From assembly GCA_948470475.1 (NCBI GenBank), contig OX419335.1, positions 33,155,319 through 33,219,318 on the forward strand: a DNA stretch of 64,000 bases. Direction: 5' to 3'. Made by a program: the position numbers and the translations under genes. Source of the stretch: Galaxea fascicularis (taxonomy: Eukaryota > Cnidaria > Anthozoa > Scleractinia > Euphylliidae). The notes under the pieces are model-generated. The model did no database searches. It was given only the letters and a program-made list of their open reading frames with translations, and was not told the DNA's origin. Positions 24,765 to 36,500 of the stretch are shown here, piece after piece. The stretch's first letter is position 1; every line of letters starts with the position of its first letter.

Positions 24765-25128
24765 CATGTCAGTTACAACCTCCCCAGGTTAGAATGCCGA
24801 AGAATTTCTTGGGATACGCAGTCAAATGCTTTCCGAAAGTCGATCAAAAGCCGCAGGGCGAACCAGCGACCCCTAACTCAGTTTTTTGTCGAAAGCTTTT
24901 CTCAGTTTTCCATGAGATATGGGAAAGAAGCAATTCAGTTGAGTTGCCGTTCGGATAGGCCCATTGCTTGTCGGTGAGCAGGTTGTTTTCGGCGATACGT
25001 TTTAGTAAAGTAACGGTTTCACGACTTAGCAAACAAATAACCGCCTTGAGACCTTTACAAATATTGTGGCTTCGTCGCTGAAAGTTCGAAAGGAAGGTCG
25101 GGAGACGAGTGATTTGTAAATTGAGCAT
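24765..25128 (-). pseudogene. Degenerate LINE reverse transcriptase fragment
   Basis: On the minus strand one frame reads ENNLLTDKQWAY and STELLLSHISW. After a frame break, another reads IDFRKAFDCVSQEILRH, the RT motif A with its catalytic Asp. This order (template-binding LL-KQWGF block, then motif A) is that of CR1/L2/Rex-type LINE polymerases. Frameshifts and missing N and C parts make it dead. Confidence 0.8.
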
Positions 25129-28100
25129 CTGACTGGCCTTGACTGGCGCCGGGCACTGCAGGTGATGCCAAGGTGCAAGGAACTAATTGTTTCCCAGTTG
25201 CAAATCGACAGAAAAATTACTAGTCTTCTTAGGCTTTAACAGCTACAGCCATATTCCATATAGATCAAACCTCGTAGATACAACACTTTTATAATGTAAC
25301 TGATGGATTCAAGACGGGGTGATTCGTGAGTAAGAGATAGTAAGCAAGAGATAACGATGTGGACGTATTCGTATTGCAAGGCATTGTCATCGACACAGCG
25401 AAAGACGTACGTTAGTCTAGGATTTTGGATCTCATCTCTTGAAACAAAGGAAAGTTGCACATTCTTTTATTGCCACTGGTATTTTGAATTCATTCCTAAA
25501 CAGGTGAAAATCAGAAAGGCGCGGAACTCGGGTGTTTCCTAGTAAAACGTACGTTAGAGTTGACAACAAATCAGCTATAGATTGTCGGTTGAGACATTTT
25601 CCGAACATGTTGCAGGATGCTTGCCTCAAAGCATTTCAGTTTTTCCTATACAACACTTCGTCAAATGAAGACTGATCCTCGCAGTTGTTAACGCAATTAT
25701 GTGCAATTGCGTAAAGAAGCCTGTAAAAACACTTAGTATTTCTACGGGATGAGGTTGGTTAGACTCCCCCACACCCAGGGGACCAGGAGACTGACCTTCG
25801 TCTGGACCCTTTGACCACTTCGGCCTGAGAGGCTCTGCCAAGGGTGTAAACCTCTGTCAGCATAGGTCTTATAGAGTCACTGGGACACAGTTTGATCCAC
25901 TAAGACACTTCAAGGCACCTGAGCTAAAGTGAGTGGAAAAAGATCTCTAGTGACCCAAATGTTACGAACAGCAAGCCATTTCTGCATAGTTGTTGGTATT
26001 TGCCTGGAAGTATTTACGTCTTTTATCCGCCGTTTTGGCGACGTAAAATTTGTTCGTTTATTCGGTCATGGCGATTTGTTATAAAAAATGTCCTGAATCT
26101 GCAAGATGCAGATAAGCCTCCCACACAGTCGTTTTCAGGGAAGTCGTATTTCACCTCTTCCCCACAAATAATGAGGAGGCTATATGAAGATCAAATTTTA
26201 TTCTTATTTTTAAACAAGTAGGCCATTTTATTTTCGAAGTCTCGGATCAGATTTATCTTCCATATGTGATGTGATCGATCTAATTGATTATAATTACACT
26301 CTTTTTTTTATACTACTAAAATTTTTTTTTTCGCCCAGACTGAATATTCTTATTTTTCTGCCGAAAATATTTGTGTGTACATTCTTAGATTACACTGAGC
26401 GTATGACCTTCCGTTTTAGAATGTTTTGGGGTATCAACTACAATAGTTTGGTGTCTAGATCTGTACCGGGCCTTTTGTACCCGTGCTCCATCGCTAGTTG
26501 GCTAGTTTAACTGTTTTATAGAAAAACTTTGTTTCTGTTGTTGTTGTTTCAACAGAAAGATCTTGAGAAATTGATCCACAATTATTTTTAAAACTTGTAT
26601 GAGCCAAATTATGGAACGTCGAGGATCAGTTGAACTAATTCAGTTTTTTTTAAATATTTCGGTTAGCCAACATTGATTTTCCACAGGTCGTTACAAATTT
26701 AAAAGAGTAATTAATATAAAGCGGATTTTGTTTATAGACTGCGAAGAATATGCGTAAACAACAAAAGCAAAATCCATAGCCTGAGATAAAACAGGTGTGA
26801 CGTAAAAAGAAGCAAATCATATTTTGAAATCTAAGCATACCATTAAGAAGGTCTTAGGTGAAGAACTTATTGATACCAGTATACATTTTGAGATGACATT
26901 ATCAGTCAATCGACCATTAGGGGGGATAAGAAAAGCGTCGTCAAGATCTTAAAGGAGTAAGGTACTGTAAAGAAAGGGTATTTTCCCGCACTGAAGATTC
27001 AACTTCTTTTCTAAAACAAACTGAAGTCAAAGTCGAGATTTAAACATGCGCGCTAGTCGACACTTTGTATTCTCCTACAACTATGTTTTCAACTAACCAT
27101 GTACCGGGGCCCATTATTACATGTTACAATGACTGCTTACTCCAAACTGTTCTAAACTCACTCCAAACTCTGTTGCAAAATGTTTTTTTTGCGTTTTGCT
27201 TCTATGAAAAGCCAACTGCCGCGGTAATATAATATATGTATAAGAAATTGCGTGATAAAGGTATAACATTTTCAACGCATTTATTAATCCTCTTCTGGAT
27301 TTCGCGCCACCTTGAAGGCTCCTTTGAAGAAGGCCGGAAATTCCGTTAAGTTTTTTGACGCCAAAATCTTCTCGGTCCACTGACTAAATTCTATGCAAAT
27401 TATTAGGTGCAATAATTCAATGGCGCTCCAAGCTCACGTAAGTGTCTCTCAGAATCTATACCTGTTAGCTTTAGTAAAATGCTCTATATCCACGCTGAAG
27501 TATCAGAAAAGAAAGAAAGGCAATCGCGAAATTGATTGTGTGTTAAGCACAAATGTATTGACTTCTCCGTGCCGTTTGCGTTTGCGATTCAACGTGAACG
27601 TTTTAATTACGGTACCCTCCTAACACTCAATTGACATAACATATCAGTGATGCAATGAGGTTCTCAAAACTTGAGCCACTTCGATATCGATCCGGCTTTG
27701 GCTAATGACTGAAAATTAAAACAAACGATTGATTTGTTGTTGCTGCAGACGATTACACTCTTTTTTTTTTAAATAAGGATATATTTTATTAGACTATCGA
27801 AGATGAAATTTGCGAGATTTTAAAAATATTTTAAGAATGAACCCGAGGCTGAGATTTGTAAAAGAATAGACCTTGTCACGATTTCCGATATCTTGACGGG
27901 TAGGCAAACGCTTCGGAAATAACAAGGTTTATATGGGAACTCCGATGCCAAATAACTTGTAAAAGAGGGTCTGAATTAATGGGGGAGAGGGGGGGGGGGG
28001 GGGGCGGTCCACATGTCGGTTGTCGGTAAGTCTCAGTTAATAATTAAAAATGCAAGTTAATTATTCACATTTGTTATGTAATTTGCGAAGTTTTAAGACT

Positions 28101-30599
28101 TCAGGAGGGAATCCAACAGCCACTCGAGTAACAACTAGGCAAAAGCTTTGTACCAAGGACACTTGCATCGTACTGCAAACTTCTCTTTGACTGATTTCAA
28201 TCTCATTTTTTTTTATCTTTATTTATCCACGGTATTATTCCACGGCATTATTTATCAGGTCTAAAGAACAAAAGTAAAAAGGAAGCCATTTCTAACAACA
28301 CCAACTGTTAATAACAAATCATGAAGTTCATATGATTCAGTTGAATATATTGATGATGAAATTTCACCTGTAGTCAGACACAATTTCTGTGAACTTTAAA
28401 TTTTATTTTCTCGGACTTGCCTTTGAAAATTGTTCTTAGTGTTACTACAGGCAACGAGGGACATCTTTAACTTTTAGAAAATGTAAAAAGGAAAGTTACA
28501 TACTTAAAATTATAGCGGTACAAGATTTTTGTCCATTAAATACTATAATTAATCGATTTCTCAATGGATTTCGTCTTAAGGCGCGTTTACACTACAGAAA
28601 AAATGGGTCCGGACCCCGTCAAAATAGTAGTATGGACCCATAACTCTTGTAAAGAAATACTGGAGTTTCACACACTGCTATTTAGTTTTCAAATTCTCAA
28701 TCGAACGACAACCAAGCCTCATCAGCCGTTCGTTTCATAACGGTACGTGATCTTGATGCATGCATGTCCTATATAATGATCTCCGTCACTGATATACTCC
28801 TGCGAGCAGTTGTTGAGTGTAGGAGAAACCAACTGCTCGCTGCATCACTGATACAGATAAAACTGTGAATTGGATATAGAAGAACAAAACGGACGCCTTC
28901 TATGAGATTTAAAGAGACCAAAACAAGATATATATCATGTGGAGTAGAGTATTGAGTGCATATTGGATGGCATATACCTCTGCGCAGTATTGAGCATTAC
29001 AAAACAAACAATATGTTGACTCATATCTTTGTTTAAGCATCATGGAGACTGTTCCGCACAAATGTTTGTTCAGATCGTAATATTGCCGCTACACTGAGAG
29101 GAGATTCATTTCCACCAAGTTCGGCCCCACGTCAACTGAGGTAGGTTTTGAAGCCCATGATGGATAGTTGTTCGTAGCTGGGAGTAAATCTAGCGCGTAA
29201 GATCATGACTTCCACACGGAAAATAGAGGACTGTTACCAATCTGTGATATATAACCTTTTAGGTCACGGGGTATAGAATTCCTGGATACCAAAACCTTTC
29301 CAGTCTTCTGCTTGATAAGTTTAGGCAGCCTAAATTTAGCGACAAAACGAAAACGTGGACGGAGTATTACAACGAAAAGAGCTTTTTAAGAAAAAACCTG
29401 AAACCATCTGCCACGCAGTTTGAGGTCAGTCCTGTTCTTCGAAGGTGATGTCAAATTTGAGGAGAAAGCGGTATAAATCTGCCCACCATTTTGCGATTCT
29501 TGGTGTAATCACTTCGCCCACGAGAAAACCTTTTTAAGGCTACAGTAATTCAAAGCAAATAAAAAATAACCCACAAAAAACGCCTCTGTGTACCAAATTT
29601 TCACGTGGAAGATTTTTTTAACAGGATCACACCAAAGACAACATCCCTCACTTCTCGCTTCGAGTACCGTTGTGCGGACACAGGACCTAGTTAAGTAATG
29701 AAGTCTCCATGGTTTCTGTACATGTTGTGATATATTTCAAGAAACGGCACGAAACCGTCCTCCGCTTGACTTGAATTCTCACCACCATTATTTCCAAGGC
29801 TCAATCAAAGAGAAATAAGGAATAATCTGCATTTAAAGATATGAAATGATCTCTGCAGGATATTGACCCCGATAACGATATGTTTTTGTACATTTCTTTT
29901 TATTTCTTTGCGCTTTCGACTTGATATGTGACGAGGGGTAGCATTTCTGAGGATCAATTGAGCGCACATGCAGTTAGGGTGGGCAAAAAGCACTGTTGTT
30001 CACAAATAATTATGGCAATGATCTCCACAGGAGCAGACTTACTACTGTTTGAAATTTTGCTTTACACTATTTGTTTCATTTGCTCTTTCTTCTGTCGAGA
30101 ACAGTTATTCATACATGCACTTGGTGATCATTTGAACGCAGCAAACATTTTATCACTTCATGAATTTGACTGAATTTTCACCGCCAAAAGGAGCAAACAA
30201 CCCGGCGATATTTTCTTGAACTGATGAATCTCAAGATCTTGGGAAGGTATAGCGGCCGACTTCTGCAATATTAAAAAAATTCCATCAAATTTTATCCAAA
30301 CCTTCGTAATTTGGAAGAGCAGTCATGTTAAGGTGCATATGAAGAGATAATGTGGCAACTCGAATTGCAGGTTATTTTTTTCCTATATAGCTAAGACCAA
30401 GAGGTTTGTTAATTTTTGTTCGCGCACAACGTTGCACATCGGCGGCAGATGTTCCAAGTTAGACTGATGTAATGATTCGTCTTATGCGGCGCCCGGATGT
30501 CTACTGCAACTGATACCTAGCCTGCAATATATTGCCTTGCAGACTGCATATATTGAATCAAATGTTGGCCATTTTGATTCCAGTTAGCTCAATAATTTG
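25129..30599. other. 5.5-kb gene-free stretch
   Basis: No exon chain or known domain was found on either strand. Visible pieces are an inverted copy (25650-25730) of the dispersed repeat at 55915-56085, a 17-base G tract near 27988-28005, and a GCGTTTACACTAC element end near 28583 whose partner I could not find. Promoter elements of the TRPC gene may lie at its right end. Confidence 0.4.
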
Positions 30600-33500
30600 A
30601 TGCGAAGAAACAACAGTGAAGTAATGGAGGCTCCAGATGTTTTCCTGCAAGAGTTAACAGTCGATGGGAATTGCTGCAACAAAACACCACCAAACGCCAA
30701 CTTAAACCGAAAACTTTTCCAAGCGACGAGGGATGGAGATTTGGAGAAATTCAGGAACGTTACGCAAGGGAAATGCGATTTAAACTTGGTAAACAATTGT
30801 GGCAAAACACTTCTACAAGTTGCAAGCGATCTTAAGGATGTTTCTGCTCGAAACGAAATGATCGAAGCGTTACTGAGCGGTGGCGCTAATTTAGATCTTG
30901 CCTTGTTGCACGCTGTACGCGACGGAAACGCAAAAACAGTAGCACTACTGCTTTTGTTCCACAGTCCAGGATTCCAAGCGTCACCACGCCCACTGCTTTC
31001 ATTTAAAAATCAAGGATATATCACACCACTGATTCTGGCGGCATGGCTGCAAAATTTCCAAATTGTCAAACTCCTGCTGGACCACGGATTTACCATCAGC
31101 GATCCCAATAATCCGCACTGGCCCATTGACTCTAATGTCATGGCCGGTGAGAAGCTAGGACCAGCCGTGCGCCGTTTAAATCGATACCGTGCACTTGCCA
31201 GTCCCGTGTACATCGCAGCGTTGTTTCTTCAGGACGTACAGACCGGTCCAGACCCCATCCACAATGCATGCGTCCTGAGCAAGGAACTCGCTGGCATTGC
31301 CGAACAAGACTATGAATTCAGAAAAGAGTATTTGGAGCTGAGTGATGGATGCAAGGAGTTTGCTGTGGCGTTGCTGAATGAATGCCACTCAATGAAAGAG
31401 ATAAAGTGCGTTATGGAGATGACGACAAAAGGTGAAATCGTGCTTGCCAAAAAGGATGGAAAAAGTTTGAACATTCTGGAGTTTGCAATTTCTACCAGAA
31501 ATGAAAAGGTATTCTCTTTTCCTTTCCTTTACTGGTAAACAATAAATTTCCCATAATTATGTGATAGATATTTTCAGGTTGCTTCAGTTTGTCATAGTGG
31601 GCATGCGCTACCCTTATATCACGTGATCATACCCAAAAGTAAACAACCAATGACAGGATGGCAGCTACAGATGAAATGACAGAAACAACACAAGACACCG
31701 ACGTCAGTTTTCGGGGTAACTACTGCCGTTCCCAGTTTTGTTAAAAGAGGGTGATGATCAAATATGCGTGTAAGAACATTAATATACTTTGCTGCAAGGG
31801 TTCTCCAATTGATTGCGTAAAGCTAAAATAAGTACCCGTATGCAGGGTACGTGTTTGGGCTACCCACCTACAAACTAATTAGGCCCGCTTCAAACATCAA
31901 ACTTTTCATGTACCGTTCTAGGTCCAGGCTTTCCTCGGTTACGGCGTTGCGAAAACCACCGCGTCCTCGTATCTTGAAGTCGGTAATAACATGCAAACGA
32001 CGGTAAAGTGTCGTTACCGCACGCATGATCGGCCACACTGGCAACGTGCCTTAAGGTTACTGCAAACCTTCGCGGGTGTCCTCCAGAAAAAAATTCGTAC
32101 TCGCGCTGTTTTCAAGAAAACCCACACAAACTATATATCAATAGAAAGGTTATGAAATATAGAATTCGAAAAAAATAATGCTCTGTTTGGCTACTTCTTT
32201 CATAAGGCGACAGAAGCCGGTAAACACCAAAATGACTGATTGACCTTCCGTCGAATTTATCGGGTATCAAATGTGATCGTTGATGCAAAATAACTGTGCA
32301 GTGTTAATCACAAAGCATCAATCTCTCAAAGTGTGTCAGCATTTTCCTGTATTTTCATTGGTTATCTTTTTATGGAACTGTCAAGTTCAAGCATCGAACA
32401 ATTCCCAAAACGCAATGCGTCAGAGGTCGCCACGAGAAAACTATTTAAAATAAAAGAATTCGCCGACACACTTTTGTTCCTTAGTCATCAGTGGAAGTTC
32501 TGGCCAAATTTCATGGAAATCCGTCAATTCTACATACCCTATAAATTCGTTTAAAGAGGAAGGACTCTATCGAAAAACGAATGCGAGTTTTCGCCCTCCA
32601 AAGATTTGTAAACATGGCACGCCTTATCAGAGAGATATGTCAACATGAAAAGCCACCAGCCAATGAAATGACGGAACCGCTGGAGTTCGCGGGAAAGTTA
32701 TAGTTTTGGTCACGTTTTCTGCACGCACGCTTTAGACAGGATAGTCATGAAATGGGGGAAAACAAAAACAAATCCGACGACGAAGAATAATCCTGGCTTG
32801 TTCTTGGAAGTGGCTCTCTCATAACTTTTCTTTTTTCTGGCAAGTTCGTTCTCATTATTTTTTTTCTACTGATTCCCACTACACTTTCGGATGAAGTACT
32901 ACACTGTTCATCGCCAGATTTCTCTTCGCCGATCTGTGAAGGCGGATCAAACCATGAGCCCTTGTCAGTGTCTGCGATAATTTTCTTCTTTTCATCCCCA
33001 AATTCGCCACTTTTCTTCTTTCTGGGTCCCGTTTTTGCTTTAGTTTTAACCCAAGGACTTTTCTCTTTCCTAGAACGTTTCATATCGACGAAAATGATTT
33101 CGATCGCCACAAGAACAAGAACACTCGAGTGTAAACAGAAAATGCTAATTAGTTGAAATAGGACCGTTGCCGCGAAAAACTCGCAGGGGAGTTCACGCCT
33201 TCTGGGGATTATGACACCTTGACGGTTTATTAACTTTATTAAAAAATCTCTTTTTTTCAATAACTCGCGTGCGATTTGAGATTTTATTTTCATCTTTTCG
33301 GAATATGTTAGCTTTAATAATGACCTTTCTTTCGGCTAAAAAAAATTTTTTTGGCCAAAACTAGCACTGGAACGTTTGCAGTAACCTTAAATACTGCCGA
33401 GGGTAAATACCGGTAATTCATTTATTTACACGTAATGTAGCAAGAGCCTCGATTAAATGAAATGAATGATGCGATCCTTCTGTCTGATTGGTTTCCTTGC

Positions 33501-36500
33501 TCCGTAGGGAATGTGACGGACGGACGGACGGACATTACCGACTCGACAACTCAAAGTTTGTGCACGTTACTACAAGTAGCCCACACTACGAACGACCAAT
33601 TGCATGTGATGTACGTTCGGAAATAGTACTAAAATGTATCATTGTTTCCTTTTGTAGTTCGTTGGTCATCCCTACAGCCAATTGGCCTTAAACTCGGAAG
33701 TCTACAAAAATGTTCCTTTCCTGGAGAAAAGTGCTTGGAAACAGGCTTTGCTGATACTTCTGGCGTCTGTTTTGTCTCCTTTGTTATTCATGGTTTGGCT
33801 CGTTTGTGACGTCTGTTTTCCCAGCCATAAGGTCACTATGATGTTCCACTCTCCTTGTATAAAATTCCTCATATCCTGCGGTTGCTATCAGACCTTTCTT
33901 TTCCTGCTGGCTTTCACATCGTTCCATTCTACGGGTGACTTTCTGGAGTACAGCATCATTGGTAAGTAAACGAGGAGGCTTCCCCTCCTTGTTTCGTAAA
34001 AAAGTGAAAACACATCTGCCGTTTGCAAAATAATGACCTTACACTCCACTAAACATACCAGAGGAATTCGCTGTCTTTGTCGTTTATATTTACACTGCTA
34101 CTTTTTCGTTTGGATCATCTGTTATTGCTTGTCTTTCTCAAAAACTTAACTTACATCAGGATATGGCCAGAAGCTTCCATAGAAATTGTGTTTCTGTTTT
34201 TACAGCTACCTCACAACTCCTCAGTTTTAATTTATCAGTTGTGTGTAAATTTTTTATCTTTCATATAATTTATGTGCAAGCATTACAAGGTATCTAGTAC
34301 TAACTTTTGACATGCGGTTGTTACGCTTTTTGTTGCCATCGTATAAAACATTTATTCATATAATAAGTGGTTTAAACGTCGGGTTTTAATCGGTTTAAAG
34401 GAGTTTGTGATTAAAATCTAGGCGCACGAATGAGATTATGAGCTGATTGGGGAAGAAAGAAAAAAGAAACGATCTATGAAACAAATAGATTCCACTCAGT
34501 TGAGTTGTACTAAATGATAAATCTAGCAGTTATGATGAGTTACGAAGAAAACTTGAGTCAGTAAGTTTGGAATAGAAAAGGGTGCAAAGTATGTTAGTAA
34601 CAGTTTATAAGATCCTGCATGGTGCCGCCCCTTCGTACGTAAAATCACAATTGCAGGAGAAACGTTCACTGGGGACATACGACCTCTGGGGCCACGCGAT
34701 TTTAGAGATACCTGCTGTAAAATCTAGAATGTTTGGCTTCCACTCTTTCCGTTAAAGGCCCCCGGTGAGTGGAACAGATTGCCTGATGATGTCAGGTGCA
34801 AGACCCTTGCTATTTTCAAGCGCGCGGGTCGAGAGTGTACTCACTCAGGTCTGTTACCCCAGTTAGGAGGATGTAGCCTTGATCAAATTAATTAATATTA
34901 ATATGTGTTTTTTTTATGTAATTTAGTTTTTCGGAGAAAATAGTACTTGTATTGTGCTATAACAAATCCGAATCAAAATAAAGTCATATATAAATGTATG
35001 TATGTATACATGTGTACTTGGCAGTGAGTGCATGTATACTTTAATAAAGAAAAGAGGACGTCAAACCAGCGTCAATTGCCCATCACTCAGACTGGATGCC
35101 TTGTAGGGTATTTACCACGTTTTGACGTCATGGTCCGTGTGTTATCAGAAGACACAGCCACGACCAAATGAAAATAATCTGAAGGAAATCTAATGAAGTC
35201 CATTTATGTTATACACTTATCATTCTCCCCTTCATTAACACGTTTTGCATGTTTTTCCTAATTCAATGCAGATTGGGTAGTTCTATTGTTCGTCATTGGG
35301 TTGCTAGTGGATATTATTAAAGACCTTTACCAACAAGGAAAAGCCCGCTTCGGTTCTTACCATTGGAACAACCTGGCTGTAGCTTGCGTGACGTCATTTG
35401 CTGTTCATTATGCCATTTGGTGGGCTGGCCGTGCGTCGATAGAACGGGAAGTGAGCTCCATGAAGTGGGAGGCGCATGCTCAAGATCGGGGCTACGCCAT
35501 CATATTAGCTTCCTACTCACTTTTTGCCTTGGGAATCCTTTTGGCATTTGCCCAGAACTTGTCTTACATTCAAGCCAACTCCAGCACTGGCCCACTGCTT
35601 CATGCCTTCATAAAAATGCTGATCGATGTTGCAAAGTTTTTCTTTTACTTCGTTTTCGTTTTTCTGGCATTTGCCGTGAGCTTCACCAAGCTTTACTTAC
35701 AGTATGACAAGGCCAGAAAACATTTTCTTCTTAGCCAATCGGCAGCGAATCAAACAGATCCTCTGCTTCTTGAAAGGTATGTATACCTAAATTGACTCGC
35801 CGGCCTTTATACTATGATTTGGCTCTCAGTATCAGTTGAGTCATTTAACCGGCGTGGCACTTCACTGAATTGAATTACAAGTTTTGTCCACGCGAGTAAC
35901 TGCCAGAGAGGGTTTAATAGAATTACAATTGCTAAATGTAATTTAAGTAAGTAATTAATGAAGTAATTCACTTCAAGGACTGATTAACACGTAACGTCTC
36001 TCCACAATTTCAAAATACATCTAAAACCAAACAGGTGATGAGAATAGACAAATTTATCAGTTGGAGGATGTTATCTTGATATGACACCAAATTCTCCCAA
36101 GTAATTTACAAGAAAATGTATGGCAGCTTGAGGGGAGAATTGCTAATCAGATCTTGGGAGTTAAAGGCGTTAAAGTATAGACACAAGATGTTATTTTTGG
36201 TTCAACGAAGAATGTTCCCAATAGCATTTGAATGCATTATTTTCAATATTTCAACTGCTGAAAGTTGCGGGAACGTGATTCAAAATGGTGAGACGATCTT
36301 GAGGGCATAAACGATGACATTTTTCAGAGTTTTGTAAGAGTTGAAATATGTGATAATATATGAATGCGAACACGTAAATATAAAACCAATAAAACAAAAG
36401 CAAGTATGAGTCAGAACTATAACGCATATGCGGTTTTCAAATGAAACTGACATGATCTAATTAAATGGTTCAAAGAATGTAGCCTTGTTATCGCACAACC

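Noticed and set aside
33682..33969. Separate short gene with membrane segments
   Set aside because: It is exon 2 of the TRPC channel; splice sites and phase fit the neighbouring exons.
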